Origin: Thiodiazotropha sp037384425
GTDB lineage: Bacteria > Pseudomonadota > Gammaproteobacteria > Chromatiales > Chromatiaceae
Length of the DNA: 64,000 nt
Reading direction: 5' to 3'
Assembly: GCA_037384425.1 (NCBI GenBank)
Contig: JARROA010000002.1
Location: forward strand, 135,358 to 199,357
The position numbers and the translations under genes are program-made. This document shows positions 38,688 to 48,118 of the stretch, one piece after another. How positions within the stretch are numbered: position 1 is the first letter of the stretch; each line of letters starts with the position of its first letter. The notes under the pieces are model-generated. The model was given only the letters and a program-made list of their open reading frames with translations. It ran no database searches and was not told the DNA's origin.

Positions 38688-39218
38688 ATGCAGACAATCT
38701 TAGTCGTATTTCATATCTTTCTGGCCATTGGCCTGGTCGGCTTGATCCTGATTCAGCACGGCAAGGGCGCCGATATGGGGGCGGCCTTCGGCAGTGGTGC
38801 TTCGGGCACTGTGTTCGGTGCCAAGGGATCCGCTTCGTTCCTCACGCGTCTGACGGCAGGCCTCGCCACTCTGTTTTTCGTCACCAGCATGGTGATGGCC
38901 TACTTTGCCGCCCAGCGTGACGATGGCAGTGTGATTCTGGAAGATACCCAGCCGCCGGCTGCTGAAGTCCAGGTGCAGCCTCAAACCGATCTGCCGCCCA
39001 TGCCTGCGGGTTCGGATGTGCCCGCTGTGCCGGTAGAGGGTGCCGCCCAGGAGAGTGTGCCCCAGGTGGAAGTGCCGACCGCCGCTGCGCCTGAGAATGC
39101 CGAGGTGCCGAGTGCGCCGGTCGAGGCGCCGGTGACGGAGCAGACCGATGCACAACAGGCATCGGAGCAGCCTGCTGAAGCGACCGCGCCTGAAGCGCCG
39201 GCCGAAGCCAAGGAGTAG
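38688..39218 (+). CDS. secG: Preprotein translocase subunit SecG
   Basis: A 176-residue inner-membrane protein of the SecYEG channel. Two helices (TILVVFHIFLAIGLVGLIL and TRLTAGLATLFFVTSMVMAYF) flank the cytosolic loop GADMGAAFGSGASGTVFG, the family signature. The C-terminal tail of about 90 residues is long and rich in Pro, Ala, Glu and Val and looks disordered. It starts 23 bp after tpiA and is followed after 17 bp by tRNA-Leu. Confidence 0.95.
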   Translation: MQTILVVFHIFLAIGLVGLILIQHGKGADMGAAFGSGASGTVFGAKGSASFLTRLTAGLATLFFVTSMVMAYFAAQRDDGSVILEDTQPPAAEVQVQPQTDLPPMPAGSDVPAVPVEGAAQESVPQVEVPTAAAPENAEVPSAPVEAPVTEQTDAQQASEQPAEATAPEAPAEAKE

Positions 39219-39235
39219 GCTGAATTACAAGACTT

Positions 39236-39320
39236 GCCGATGTGGTGGAATTGGTAGACACGCTATCTTGAGGGGGTAGTGGCGTAAGCCGTGCCGGTTC
39301 AAATCCGGCCATCGGCACCA
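39236..39320 (+). tRNA. leuU: tRNA-Leu (anticodon GAG)
   Basis: An 85-nt cloverleaf with a class II variable arm. The acceptor stem is GCCGATG/CATCGGC with encoded ACCA. The anticodon loop TTGAGGG gives anticodon GAG, and the T-arm has GGTTCAAATCC. It closely resembles E. coli leuU, which also follows secG. Confidence 0.97.
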
Positions 39321-39324
39321 ACAT

Positions 39325-39364
39325 AAAACGGTATTGCTTCCAACGGAGGCAATACCGTTTTTTT
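39325..39364 (+). terminator. Intrinsic terminator after tRNA-Leu
   Basis: A long stem (about 39325-39340 pairs with 39345-39360; ACGGTATTGC/GCAATACCGT) is followed by a run of T. It ends the glmM/secG/tRNA transcript and separates it from the nuo operon. Confidence 0.88.
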
Positions 39365-39423
39365 ATGTGCATAAACGCAATATAACTAATTGATTTATTG
39401 GGAAATAATACTTTTTCCTCAAC

Positions 39424-39453
39424 TTGACACGGTTGTATGGCAGAGGATAGACT
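39424..39453 (+). promoter_or_regulatory. Probable nuo operon promoter
   Basis: A perfect -35 (TTGACA, 39424-39429) with an 18-bp spacer and a -10 match (TAGACT, 39448-39453, 4 of 6). It is about 68 bp before the nuoA start, in the AT-rich region after the terminator. Confidence 0.55.
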
Positions 39454-39520
39454 CCTGCCTTCCCTGATGGTTCGCTGTTTAAAACCATAACGATTCGACG
39501 ACAAAGGGGGCAGCATACCC

Positions 39521-39877
39521 ATGCTCGAAAACTATCTACCCATCCTGATTTTCCTGGGCGTGGCCTTTGTGATGGGTGGTGTCGTGATCGGTCTTGGATT
39601 TCTTCTGGGCACCCGCAAGCCAGACAGTGAAAAGCTCTCTCCCTACGAGTGCGGCTTCGAGGCCTTTGAAAATTCGCGCATGAAGTTCGATGTGCGTTAC
39701 TACCTGGTGGCCATCCTTTTCATCATTTTTGATCTGGAAATCGCCTTTCTTTTCCCCTGGGCCGTGGTGCTGGATCAGATCGGCATGGTGGGCTTCGTCG
39801 CCATGATGATCTTTCTCGGCATTCTGGTGATCGGATTCATCTACGAGTGGAAGAAGGGGGCGCTGGAGTGGGAATGA
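39521..39877 (+). CDS. nuoA: NADH-quinone oxidoreductase subunit A
   Basis: A 118-residue membrane subunit of complex I with three helices (LPILIFLGVAFVMGGVVIG, RYYLVAILFIIFDLEIAF, MVGFVAMMIFLGILVIG). The conserved loop SPYECGFEAF and the FDLEIAFLFPWA segment are family signatures and lie at the junction with the quinone-binding arm. It is the first gene of the nuoA-N operon, following a TTGACA promoter. Confidence 0.97.
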   Translation: MLENYLPILIFLGVAFVMGGVVIGLGFLLGTRKPDSEKLSPYECGFEAFENSRMKFDVRYYLVAILFIIFDLEIAFLFPWAVVLDQIGMVGFVAMMIFLGILVIGFIYEWKKGALEWE

Positions 39878-39940
39878 GCATATCCGGGGGGAACGCAGTC
39901 AGACTATTAATACAGATAGCCGAATTCGCGGAGGTGCCAA

Positions 39941-40417
39941 GTGGGTATTGAAGGGATCATGGAGCAGGGGTTCTTTACCACCTCCGCCGACAAACTGATC
40001 AACTGGGCCCGCACTGGCTCCATGTGGCCGATGACCTTCGGCCTGGCCTGCTGCGCGGTTGAGATGATGCACGCTGCGGCATCCCGCTACGACATGGATC
40101 GTTTCGGTATCATCTTCCGGCCGAGTCCGCGGCAGTCCGACGTCATGATCGTGGCCGGCACACTGGTCAACAAGATGGCGCCGGCGCTGCGCAAGGTCTA
40201 TGACCAGATGGCCGAACCGCGCTGGGTCATCTCCATGGGTTCCTGCGCCAATGGTGGCGGTTATTACCACTACTCCTACTCAGTCGTACGGGGCTGCGAT
40301 CGCATCGTCCCCGTCGACATCTATGTGCCCGGCTGCCCGCCGACGGCAGAGGCACTTCTCTACGGCGTACTGCAGCTGCAGGACAAGATACGCCGTACCA
40401 GTACCATCGCTCGTTAA
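39941..40417 (+). CDS. nuoB: NADH-quinone oxidoreductase subunit B
   Basis: A 158-residue subunit carrying the terminal [4Fe-4S] cluster N2. Ligand cysteines are seen in GLACCAVEMM, GSCANGGGYYH and VPGCPPTAEALL. It forms the quinone-reducing module with NuoD. The start is GTG at 39941 with GCGGAGG upstream. Confidence 0.97.
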   Translation: MGIEGIMEQGFFTTSADKLINWARTGSMWPMTFGLACCAVEMMHAAASRYDMDRFGIIFRPSPRQSDVMIVAGTLVNKMAPALRKVYDQMAEPRWVISMGSCANGGGYYHYSYSVVRGCDRIVPVDIYVPGCPPTAEALLYGVLQLQDKIRRTSTIAR

Positions 40418-40428
40418 TCGGAGTTTCC

Positions 40429-41148
40429 ATGAGCAACGGTTCGCATAACGGTATGCAGGCACGGCTCGGGCAGCTGGCAGACGATCTCGCTTCCGCCTTC
40501 TCCGAGCTCGGGTGCGGCGTAGAACGCTCCTGTGGCGAAGTGACGCTGATCGTACCCCGGGAGCACCTGACCGAGGTCGCCACCCGGCTGCGTGACGACG
40601 CGGCGTTCCGTTTCGAGGAGCTGATGGATGTCTGCGGCGTCGACTATGCCGCCTACGGCAAGTCGGAGTGGCAGACCGACGAGGCGCCCGATACCGGCTT
40701 CGGTCGCGGTGTCACAGCCCTCGGTCAGCTGGAGGAGATGGAGGAGAACCGTTTCGCGGCGGTCTACCATCTGCTCTCGATCAGCCACAACACGCGCCTG
40801 CGGCTGCGCGTCTTCGTCGATACCGCGGAGCCGATCGTCGATTCGATGGTGCCGGTCTGGGAGAGCGCCAACTGGTTCGAGCGCGAGGCCTTCGACCTCT
40901 ACGGCATCCTCTTCAGCGGCCACCCCGACCTGCGCCGCATTCTCACCGACTATGGCTTTATCGGCCACCCGTTCCGCAAGGACTTTCCGCTCATCGGCCA
41001 GGTCGAGATGCGCTACGACCCCAACCTGGGGCGGGTGGTCTACGAACCGACCAGTATTGATCCGCGCACGCTGGTGCCGAAAGTGATCCGTGACGACAAC
41101 CGTTATCTGGCCGAGGATAACGAAACCCAGGATGCCGGCGATGCCTGA
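40429..41148 (+). CDS. nuoC: NADH-quinone oxidoreductase subunit C
   Basis: A 239-residue peripheral-arm subunit (30-kDa family). The signature FEREAFDLYGILFSGHPDLRRI is at the C-terminal half, with FPLIGQVEMRYD near the end. NuoC and NuoD are separate here, unlike the NuoCD fusion of E. coli. It overlaps nuoD by 8 bp. Confidence 0.96.
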   Translation: MSNGSHNGMQARLGQLADDLASAFSELGCGVERSCGEVTLIVPREHLTEVATRLRDDAAFRFEELMDVCGVDYAAYGKSEWQTDEAPDTGFGRGVTALGQLEEMEENRFAAVYHLLSISHNTRLRLRVFVDTAEPIVDSMVPVWESANWFEREAFDLYGILFSGHPDLRRILTDYGFIGHPFRKDFPLIGQVEMRYDPNLGRVVYEPTSIDPRTLVPKVIRDDNRYLAEDNETQDAGDA

Positions 41149-42394
41149 GATCCGTAACTACACCCTGAATTTCGGTCCCCAGCATCCCGCGGCCCATGGT
41201 GTGTTGCGCCTGGTGCTGGAGATGGACGGCGAGGTCATCGAACGTGCCGATCCCCACATCGGCCTGCTCCACCGCGCCACCGAGAAGCTGGCCGAGAGCA
41301 AGCCCTACAACCAGAGTATCCCCTACATGGACCGTCTCGACTATGTGTCGATGATGTGCAACGAGCACGGTTATGTCAGGGCCATCGAAAAGCTGCTGGA
41401 TATCGAGGCGCCGATCCGCGCCCAGTACATCCGCACCATGTTCGACGAGATCACCCGCATCCTCAACCACCTGATGTGGCTCGGCACCCATGCCCTGGAT
41501 GTGGGAGCCATGGCCGTTTTCCTCTACGCCTTCCGCGAGCGCGAGGACCTGCTCGACTGCTACGAGGCGGTCTCCGGCGCGCGCATGCATGCCGCCTACT
41601 ACCGTCCGGGTGGGGTCTATCGCGACCTGCCGGACCAGATGCCCAAGTATCAGGCCAGCCAGTGGGTCACCGGCCGCGACGTTGAGGAGCGCAACCAGGC
41701 CCGCCAGGGTTCGCTGCTCGACTTCATCGAGGATTTCTCCAACCGCTTCCCCAAGCTGGTGGACGAGTACGAGACCCTGCTCACCGACAATCGTATCTGG
41801 AAACAGCGCACCGTCGGCATCGGCGTGGTCTCGCCTGAGCGCGCCCTGCAGCTCGGTTTCAGCGGTCCCATGCTGCGCGGCTCGGGCATCGCCTGGGATC
41901 TGCGTAAGAAACAGTCCTACGCCGCCTACGACAAGGTGGAGTTCGACATTCCGGTCGGCACCAACGGGGACTGCTACGATCGTTATCTGGTGCGCATCGA
42001 CGAGATGCGCCAGTCGAACCGCATCGTCAAGCAGTGTATCGACTGGCTGCGCAACAATCCGGGCCCGGTGATGCTGGACGATCACAAGGTGACCGTTCCC
42101 AGCCGTGAGGAGATGAAGGACGACATGGAGAGTCTGATCCACCACTTCAAGCTCTTCACCGAAGGCTTCTGTCCGCCCAAGGGAGAGGCCTATGCAGCGG
42201 TGGAGGCACCGAAAGGCGAGTTCGGCTGCTACCTCATCTCCGACGGCGCCAACAAGCCCTACCGCCTGAAGATCCGCGCTCCCGGTTTTGCCCATCTGGC
42301 CGCCATGGACGAGATGGTCAAGGGTCACATGCTGGCCGATGTGGTGGCGGTGATCGGCACCATGGACGTCGTGTTCGGAGAGATTGACCGCTAG
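41141..42394 (+). CDS. nuoD: NADH-quinone oxidoreductase subunit D
   Basis: A 417-residue 49-kDa-family subunit that helps form the quinone site. Signatures are FGPQHPAAHGVLRLVLE (with the quinone-site His pair), HRATEKLAE, YNQSIPYMDRLDYVS and the C-terminal DVVFGEIDR. ATG 41141 inside the nuoC stop region fits the family N-terminus, while frames from 41090 add a leader. Confidence 0.97.
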   Translation: MPEIRNYTLNFGPQHPAAHGVLRLVLEMDGEVIERADPHIGLLHRATEKLAESKPYNQSIPYMDRLDYVSMMCNEHGYVRAIEKLLDIEAPIRAQYIRTMFDEITRILNHLMWLGTHALDVGAMAVFLYAFREREDLLDCYEAVSGARMHAAYYRPGGVYRDLPDQMPKYQASQWVTGRDVEERNQARQGSLLDFIEDFSNRFPKLVDEYETLLTDNRIWKQRTVGIGVVSPERALQLGFSGPMLRGSGIAWDLRKKQSYAAYDKVEFDIPVGTNGDCYDRYLVRIDEMRQSNRIVKQCIDWLRNNPGPVMLDDHKVTVPSREEMKDDMESLIHHFKLFTEGFCPPKGEAYAAVEAPKGEFGCYLISDGANKPYRLKIRAPGFAHLAAMDEMVKGHMLADVVAVIGTMDVVFGEIDR

Positions 42395-42407
42395 GATCCG
42401 AGATCGA

Positions 42408-42914
42408 ATGACTACCACAGCAGAAAAAGACGTCACGCAACTGTTCAGTCCCGAAGTCCGGGCCGAGATCGACCGTTGGGTCGCCAAGTATCCCCCCGAG
42501 TGGAAACAGTCCGCGGTGATGGCCGCCCTGCGCATCGTGCAGGACGATAACGGCGGCTGGCTCACCACCGAGCTGATGAACGACGTGGCCGCCTATCTCG
42601 AGATGCCGACGATCGCGGTCTACGAGGTCGCCACCTTCTACTCGATGTATGAGCTGAAGCCGGTCGGCAAACACAAGATCTGCGTCTGCACCAACGTCTC
42701 CTGCATGATCAACAAGGCCGACGTCATCGTCGATCACCTCAAAGACAAGCTCGGCATCGGCTTCGGCGAAGTCACCGAGGATGGTCGCTACTCGCTGAAA
42801 GAGGTGGAGTGCCTGGGTGCCTGCGGTGGCGCGCCGATGATGCAGATCGGCAAACAGTATTACGAAAACCTCACCCCGGAGATCGTCGACGCGATCCTCG
42901 AGGGGCTGGAGTAA
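42408..42914 (+). CDS. nuoE: NADH-quinone oxidoreductase subunit E
   Basis: A 168-residue thioredoxin-fold subunit with the [2Fe-2S] cluster N1a. Ligand cysteines lie in CVCTNVSCM and ECLGACGGAP. It is part of the NADH dehydrogenase module with NuoF and NuoG. ATG 42408 is chosen because the helical N-terminus (FSPEVRAEIDRWVAKYP) matches the family; TTG 42384 is less likely. Confidence 0.96.
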   Translation: MTTTAEKDVTQLFSPEVRAEIDRWVAKYPPEWKQSAVMAALRIVQDDNGGWLTTELMNDVAAYLEMPTIAVYEVATFYSMYELKPVGKHKICVCTNVSCMINKADVIVDHLKDKLGIGFGEVTEDGRYSLKEVECLGACGGAPMMQIGKQYYENLTPEIVDAILEGLE

Positions 42915-42917
42915 GCC

Positions 42918-44144
42918 ATGGCCAACGAAGTCTGCCTGCGCACCCTCGACCTGGAACGCCCCTGGCTGCTGGAGCAGTACCAGAGCCGGGGCGGTTATGC
43001 GATGCTGAAGAAGGCCCTGACCGAGAAGATGCCGCCAGAGGCGATCATCGAGGAGGTCAAGAAGTCGGGTCTGCGCGGCCGTGGCGGCGCCGGCTTTCCC
43101 ACCGGTCTCAAGTGGAGTTTCATCCAGCGCAACGCCCCGGGCCAGAAGTACGTGGTCTGCAACTCGGACGAGGGCGAACCCGGCACCTTCAAGGATCGGG
43201 ACATCCTGCGCTACAACCCGCACCAGCTGATCGAGGGCATGATCCTCTGCGGCTACGCCATCGGCGCCAGCCGCGGCTACAACTATATCCGTGGCGAGTT
43301 CTGGGAACCCTACGAGCGCTTCGAACAGGCGCTGGAAGAGGCACGCAAGGCCGGCTTCCTGGGTGAGAACCTGCTCGGCTCCGGGTTCGATTTCGAACTC
43401 CACACCCATCTCGGCGCCGGCGCCTATATCTGCGGCGAGGAGACGGCGTTGCTGGAGTCGATCGAAGGCAAGAAGGGGCAGCCCCGCTACAAGCCGCCGT
43501 TTCCGGCCCATTTCGGTCTCTACGGCTGTCCCACGGTGATCAACAACACCGAATCGCTGGCCTCCATCCCGATGATCCTGGAGAAGGGCGGCGACTGGTT
43601 CGCCGAGATCGGGGTCAAGAACAGCGGCGGTCCCAAACTCTTCTCCATCTCCGGCAACATCAACAATCCCGGGGCCGGCGGCATGAAGGACGGACGCAGG
43701 ATCAAGGCGGTGATCCCGGGCGGCTCCTCCGCGCCGGTGATTCCGGGCGAGCAGATGATGGACCTGAACATGGACTACGACAGCATCGCCGGTGCCGGCT
43801 CCATGCTCGGTTCCGGGGCAGTGGTCGTGCTCGACGACACCAACTGCATGGTCAAGGTGCTGGAGCGCATGTCCTATTTCTACCATGAAGAGTCCTGCGG
43901 CCAGTGCACCCCCTGTCGCGAGGGCACCGGCTGGCTCTACCGCATGGTGCATCGCATCGAGACCGGGCAGGGCCGCCAGGAGGACCTGGATCTGCTCGAC
44001 GACGTGGCGGGCAAGATCGCCGGCCGCACCATCTGCGCTTTGGGCGATGCCGCGGCCATGCCGGTACAGGGCATGCTGCGCCACTTCCGCGACGAGTTTC
44101 AGTACCACATCGACCACAAGCGCTGCATGGTCGGTATCGGCTGA
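42918..44144 (+). CDS. nuoF: NADH-quinone oxidoreductase subunit F
   Basis: A 408-residue flavoprotein that oxidises NADH at FMN and passes electrons to cluster N3. The nucleotide and FMN region is GLRGRGGAGFPTGLKWSF. The [4Fe-4S] motif is ESCGQCTPCREGTGW plus the later Cys in TICALGDAAA. The chain is shorter than E. coli NuoF at the C-terminus, which is common in this family. It starts 3 bp after nuoE. Confidence 0.97.
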   Translation: MANEVCLRTLDLERPWLLEQYQSRGGYAMLKKALTEKMPPEAIIEEVKKSGLRGRGGAGFPTGLKWSFIQRNAPGQKYVVCNSDEGEPGTFKDRDILRYNPHQLIEGMILCGYAIGASRGYNYIRGEFWEPYERFEQALEEARKAGFLGENLLGSGFDFELHTHLGAGAYICGEETALLESIEGKKGQPRYKPPFPAHFGLYGCPTVINNTESLASIPMILEKGGDWFAEIGVKNSGGPKLFSISGNINNPGAGGMKDGRRIKAVIPGGSSAPVIPGEQMMDLNMDYDSIAGAGSMLGSGAVVVLDDTNCMVKVLERMSYFYHEESCGQCTPCREGTGWLYRMVHRIETGQGRQEDLDLLDDVAGKIAGRTICALGDAAAMPVQGMLRHFRDEFQYHIDHKRCMVGIG

Positions 44145-44168
44145 GGTCAGTGAGAGACAGTACATAAG

Positions 44169-46523
44169 ATGACAGAGTCCACAGTCACCATTGAAGTCGA
44201 CGGCCGCGAGCTGCAGGCGAAGCCCGGCAGCATGCTGATCGAGGTTACCGACGCGGCCGGTATCCGGATTCCCCGCTTCTGCTATCACAAGAAACTCTCG
44301 GTCGCGGCCAACTGCCGGATGTGTCTGGTCGAAGTGGAGAAGGCGCCGAAGCCGCTGCCGGCCTGTGCCACCCCCGTCACCGACGGCATGAAGGTCTTCA
44401 CCCGCTCGCCGAAGGCGCTGGCGGCGCAGAAGGGGACCATGGAGTTCCTGCTCATCAACCACCCCCTCGACTGTCCGATCTGCGACCAGGGCGGTGAGTG
44501 CGAGCTGCAGGACGTGGCCATGGGTTACGGTGGCGACGTCTCCCGCTACAGCGAACGCAAACGGGTGGTGGCCGACAAGAACATCGGCCCGCTGATCGCC
44601 ACCGACATGACCCGTTGCATCCACTGCACCCGTTGCGTGCGCTTCGGCAAGGAGATCGCCGGCATCCGCGAACTGGGCGCCACCGGTCGCGGCGAACACA
44701 TGCAGATCGGCACCTATATCGAAAAGAGCATCGATTCCGAACTCTCCGGCAACATCATCGACCTCTGCCCGGTCGGCGCCCTGACTTCCAAGCCCTTCCG
44801 CTTCAGCGCCCGTGCCTGGGAACTGACCCTGGTGGAGGGGATCGCGCCACACGACAGCGTGGGCTCCAACATCAACCTGCACCTGCGCGGCAACCGGGTG
44901 ATGCGGGTGCATCCGCGCGACAACGAGTCGATCAACGAGAGCTGGATCTCCGACCGCGACCGCTACAGCTACGAAGGGCTCTACAGCGCCGACCGGCTGA
45001 CCGCCCCGATGATCAAGAAGGGTGGCGAGTGGCAGGAGGCGAGTTGGGAGATGGCCCTCGAGATGGCCGCCGCCGGCCTCAGGGAGATCGGAGACGGAGA
45101 GCAGATCGGCGCCCTGGTTTCGCCGGCGTCGACGCTGGAAGAGCTCTACCTGGCCCAGAAGTTGATGCGGGGACTCGCTTGCAACAATATCGACAGCCGT
45201 CTGCGTCAGGGCGATTTCCGGCTCGACGAAGCTCCCGGCATACAGTGGCTGGGCATGAAGATCGCCGACGTGGAGACGCTGAACGCGGCCCTGGTGATTG
45301 GCGGCAATCTGCGCAAGGAACAGCCCATACTCGCCCATCGACTGCGCAAGGCTGCACTTGCCGGGGCCGATGTCCATCTCCTGAATCCACGGGAAATCGA
45401 GCTCAACCACGCGGCAACGCAGACCGTGGTCGGTCCCGCAAGTCTGGTCGATAGCCTGGCCGCCGTGGCCAAGGCTGCCGGTGTCGAGGCCAAGGGGGCT
45501 GTCGCCACGCTGATTAAATCGGCCAAGGCCGACGCGCGCGCCGAAGCCATCGCCAGCAGCCTCAAACAGGCCGAAACGGCAGCGGTGATGCTGGGTGCAT
45601 TGGCCCAGTCCCATCCCGACTACGCCCTGATCGGGGTCATGGCCGCAGCACTGGCGGAGGCCAGCGACGCCACCCTGTCCGTGGTTCCTTCCGCGTCCAA
45701 TACCCTCGGTGCCCAGCTGGCCGGAGCGGTACCCACCTTGCAGGCCGGCGGTGAAACCGCTGCACAGGCAGGTTTGGATGTGGTGAAAATGCTCAAGATG
45801 CCTCGCAAGGGCTATCTGTTGATGGGTGTGGAACCCGGCCTCGACTTCTGGGATGGCGCACTCTCCACCACGGCGCTGCAGAGCGCCGATGTCGTGGTGG
45901 CCCTGAGCGCCTACCGCAGTCCTCAACTGGAGGCCTGTGCCGATATTCTGCTGCCGATGGGACTGTTCGCGGAGACCGCGGGTACCTATGTGAATGCGGA
46001 AGGTGTCTGGCAGAGCACCCGCGGTGTGGTGAAACCGCAGGGAGAGGCCCGACCGGGTTGGAAGATACTGCGTGTACTGGGCAATCTGCTCGATGTGCAG
46101 GGCTTCGACTTCGTCGATGCCGGACAGGTTCTGGAAGAGATCAAAGCGCTCTGCGGCCAAAGCCTACCCGCCAACAGCATGAGTCTCACCGGTACGCCCG
46201 CCCGCCAGCTGGCGGCAGACGGCCTGCTACGGGGTGGCGATACCCCCCTCTACGCGGCCGACCCGTTGGTGCGCCGGGCGAGGGCCCTGCAGCAGACGCA
46301 TGATGCGGGGACGCCAACCCTCCGGTTGCATCCGGAAGAGGCCGCCAGACTCGGTCTCACAGCCAGTGAACCGGCCCTGGTGAAACAGAACGGTTATCAG
46401 GCGAACCTGACTCTGCAACTCGACGACAGCCTGCCCAAAGGCTGTGCCTGGATTTCAACCGGGCTGGCGGAGACCGCTGAGCTGGGTCAGCCTTTCGGCG
46501 AAGTGACGGTGGAGAAGGCCTAA
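44169..46523 (+). CDS. nuoG: NADH-quinone oxidoreductase subunit G
   Basis: A 784-residue subunit with the iron-sulfur chain that links NADH dehydrogenase to the quinone module. The N-terminal [2Fe-2S] ferredoxin (IPRFCYHKKLSVAANCRMCLV), the HxxxCxxC cluster (NHPLDCPICDQGGECELQD) and the CIHCTRCVRF cluster are seen, then a molybdopterin-oxidoreductase-like domain without the cofactor. The C-terminal part is Ala-rich. It is 24 bp after nuoF and 3 bp before nuoH. Confidence 0.97.
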   Translation: MTESTVTIEVDGRELQAKPGSMLIEVTDAAGIRIPRFCYHKKLSVAANCRMCLVEVEKAPKPLPACATPVTDGMKVFTRSPKALAAQKGTMEFLLINHPLDCPICDQGGECELQDVAMGYGGDVSRYSERKRVVADKNIGPLIATDMTRCIHCTRCVRFGKEIAGIRELGATGRGEHMQIGTYIEKSIDSELSGNIIDLCPVGALTSKPFRFSARAWELTLVEGIAPHDSVGSNINLHLRGNRVMRVHPRDNESINESWISDRDRYSYEGLYSADRLTAPMIKKGGEWQEASWEMALEMAAAGLREIGDGEQIGALVSPASTLEELYLAQKLMRGLACNNIDSRLRQGDFRLDEAPGIQWLGMKIADVETLNAALVIGGNLRKEQPILAHRLRKAALAGADVHLLNPREIELNHAATQTVVGPASLVDSLAAVAKAAGVEAKGAVATLIKSAKADARAEAIASSLKQAETAAVMLGALAQSHPDYALIGVMAAALAEASDATLSVVPSASNTLGAQLAGAVPTLQAGGETAAQAGLDVVKMLKMPRKGYLLMGVEPGLDFWDGALSTTALQSADVVVALSAYRSPQLEACADILLPMGLFAETAGTYVNAEGVWQSTRGVVKPQGEARPGWKILRVLGNLLDVQGFDFVDAGQVLEEIKALCGQSLPANSMSLTGTPARQLAADGLLRGGDTPLYAADPLVRRARALQQTHDAGTPTLRLHPEEAARLGLTASEPALVKQNGYQANLTLQLDDSLPKGCAWISTGLAETAELGQPFGEVTVEKA

Positions 46524-46526
46524 CCT

Positions 46527-47582
46527 ATGGAACTATTCAACAGTCTCTGGGGAAGCCTGCCTTCCGAACTCCAATTTCTGGTCTGGACCCTGGTCAAGAT
46601 CATTGTCATTGTGGCGCCGCTGATGCTGGTGGTGGCCTACTACACCTACTTCGAGCGCAAGATCATCGGCTACATGCATGTGCGCATCGGCCCCAACCGG
46701 GTCGGCCCCAAGGGTTGGCTGCAGCCCATCGCGGATGCGGTCAAGCTGATGTTCAAAGAGATCGTCATTCCGTCCAACGCCAACAGATACCTGTTCCTGC
46801 TCGCGCCCATGCTGACCCTGGGACCGGCGTTGGCGGCCTGGGCGGTTTTTCCTTTCGACGAGAAGCTGGTGCTGGCCAACATCAACGCCGGTCTGCTCTA
46901 CATCCTGGCGCTCACCTCCATGGGCGTCTATGGCGTGATCATCGCCGGCTGGGCCTCCAACTCCAAGTACGCCTTTCTCGGCGCCATGCGCTCGGCGGCG
47001 CAGATCGTCGCCTACGAGATCGCCATGGGATTCGCCCTGGTGGGCGTGCTGGTGGCCGCCGGCAGCCTCAACCTGGCCGAGATCGTGAAGGCCCAGGAGG
47101 GCGGACTCTTCTCCTGGTTCTGGCTGCCGCTGCTGCCGCTGTTCATGGTCTATGTGATCTCCGGCGTGGCCGAGACCAACCGTGCGCCGTTCGACGTGGC
47201 GGAGGGCGAGTCGGAGATCGTGGCCGGTTTCCATGTGGAGTATTCCGGCATGACCTTCGCGGTCTTCTTCCTGGCCGAATACGCCAACATGATTCTGATC
47301 TCGGCCCTGTGCGCCACCATGTTCATGGGCGGCTGGCTTTCGCCCTTCCAGGGTTGGCCGCTGCTCGGCGCCCTGTTCGATTGGGTGCCCGGTTTTATCT
47401 GGCTGGTGCTCAAGACCGGTTTCTTCATGTTTCTGATCGTCTGGCTGCGCGCCACCTTCCCCCGCTACCGCTATGACCAGATCATGCGTCTGGGCTGGAA
47501 GGTCTTCATCCCCATCACGATCGTCTGGATTGCAGTCGTCGGTCTCGCGGTGGTCTATCAAGTGCCTTGGTGGTTCGACTGA
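46527..47582 (+). CDS. nuoH: NADH-quinone oxidoreductase subunit H
   Basis: A 351-residue membrane subunit with about eight helices that forms the quinone chamber. Family signatures are YFERKIIGYMHVRIGPNRVGP, EIAMGFALVGVL and ETNRAPFDVAEGESEIVAG. The ATG follows GCCTAACCT, 3 bp after nuoG. Confidence 0.97.
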   Translation: MELFNSLWGSLPSELQFLVWTLVKIIVIVAPLMLVVAYYTYFERKIIGYMHVRIGPNRVGPKGWLQPIADAVKLMFKEIVIPSNANRYLFLLAPMLTLGPALAAWAVFPFDEKLVLANINAGLLYILALTSMGVYGVIIAGWASNSKYAFLGAMRSAAQIVAYEIAMGFALVGVLVAAGSLNLAEIVKAQEGGLFSWFWLPLLPLFMVYVISGVAETNRAPFDVAEGESEIVAGFHVEYSGMTFAVFFLAEYANMILISALCATMFMGGWLSPFQGWPLLGALFDWVPGFIWLVLKTGFFMFLIVWLRATFPRYRYDQIMRLGWKVFIPITIVWIAVVGLAVVYQVPWWFD

Positions 47583-47593
47583 GGAGGTCACTG

Positions 47594-48082
47594 ATGAAAG
47601 CGTTTACCAACTATTTCAAGAGCCTGTTCCTGCTGGAACTATTCCGTGGCCTCCACCTCACCGGACGCTACCTGTTCAAGAAGAAGTTCACGGTCATGTA
47701 TCCGGAGGAGAAGGCGCCGGTCTCGCCCCGTTTCCGCGGCCTGCACGCCCTGCGCCGCTATCCCAACGGCGAGGAGCGCTGTATCGCCTGTAAACTGTGC
47801 GAGGCGACCTGTCCGGCGCTGGCGATTACCATCGAGGCGGAGCCCCGCGAGGATGGCTCGCGCCGCACCACCCGTTATGACATCGATCTGTTCAAATGCA
47901 TCTTCTGCGGCTACTGCCAGGAGGCCTGTCCGGTGGATGCCATCGTCGAGACGCGGGTCTATGAGTACCACTTCGAAGGTCGCGAGGGGACGGTCATGAC
48001 CAAGCAGGACCTGCTGAAAGTCGGCGATAAGTATGAAACACAGATTGCCGCAGACATTGAAGCACAGGCGAGATATCGCTGA
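47594..48082 (+). CDS. nuoI: NADH-quinone oxidoreductase subunit I
   Basis: A 162-residue ferredoxin-like subunit with clusters N6a and N6b. Two CxxCxxCxxxCP motifs are seen: CIACKLCEATCP and CIFCGYCQEACP. The N-terminal amphipathic helix (FKSLFLLELFRGLHLTGRY) lies on the membrane surface. ATG 47594 follows GAGGAGG. Confidence 0.97.
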   Translation: MKAFTNYFKSLFLLELFRGLHLTGRYLFKKKFTVMYPEEKAPVSPRFRGLHALRRYPNGEERCIACKLCEATCPALAITIEAEPREDGSRRTTRYDIDLFKCIFCGYCQEACPVDAIVETRVYEYHFEGREGTVMTKQDLLKVGDKYETQIAADIEAQARYR

Positions 48083-48118
48083 TTCGGGATGGCCGTTTAA
48101 ACAGAACTGGAACTATCA

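Noticed and set aside
42318..46160. 1280-codon minus-strand open frame opposite nuoE-nuoG
   Set aside because: Antisense to conserved complex I genes, low-complexity composition, no ribosome site. The same applies to 49000-51756 opposite nuoL-nuoM.
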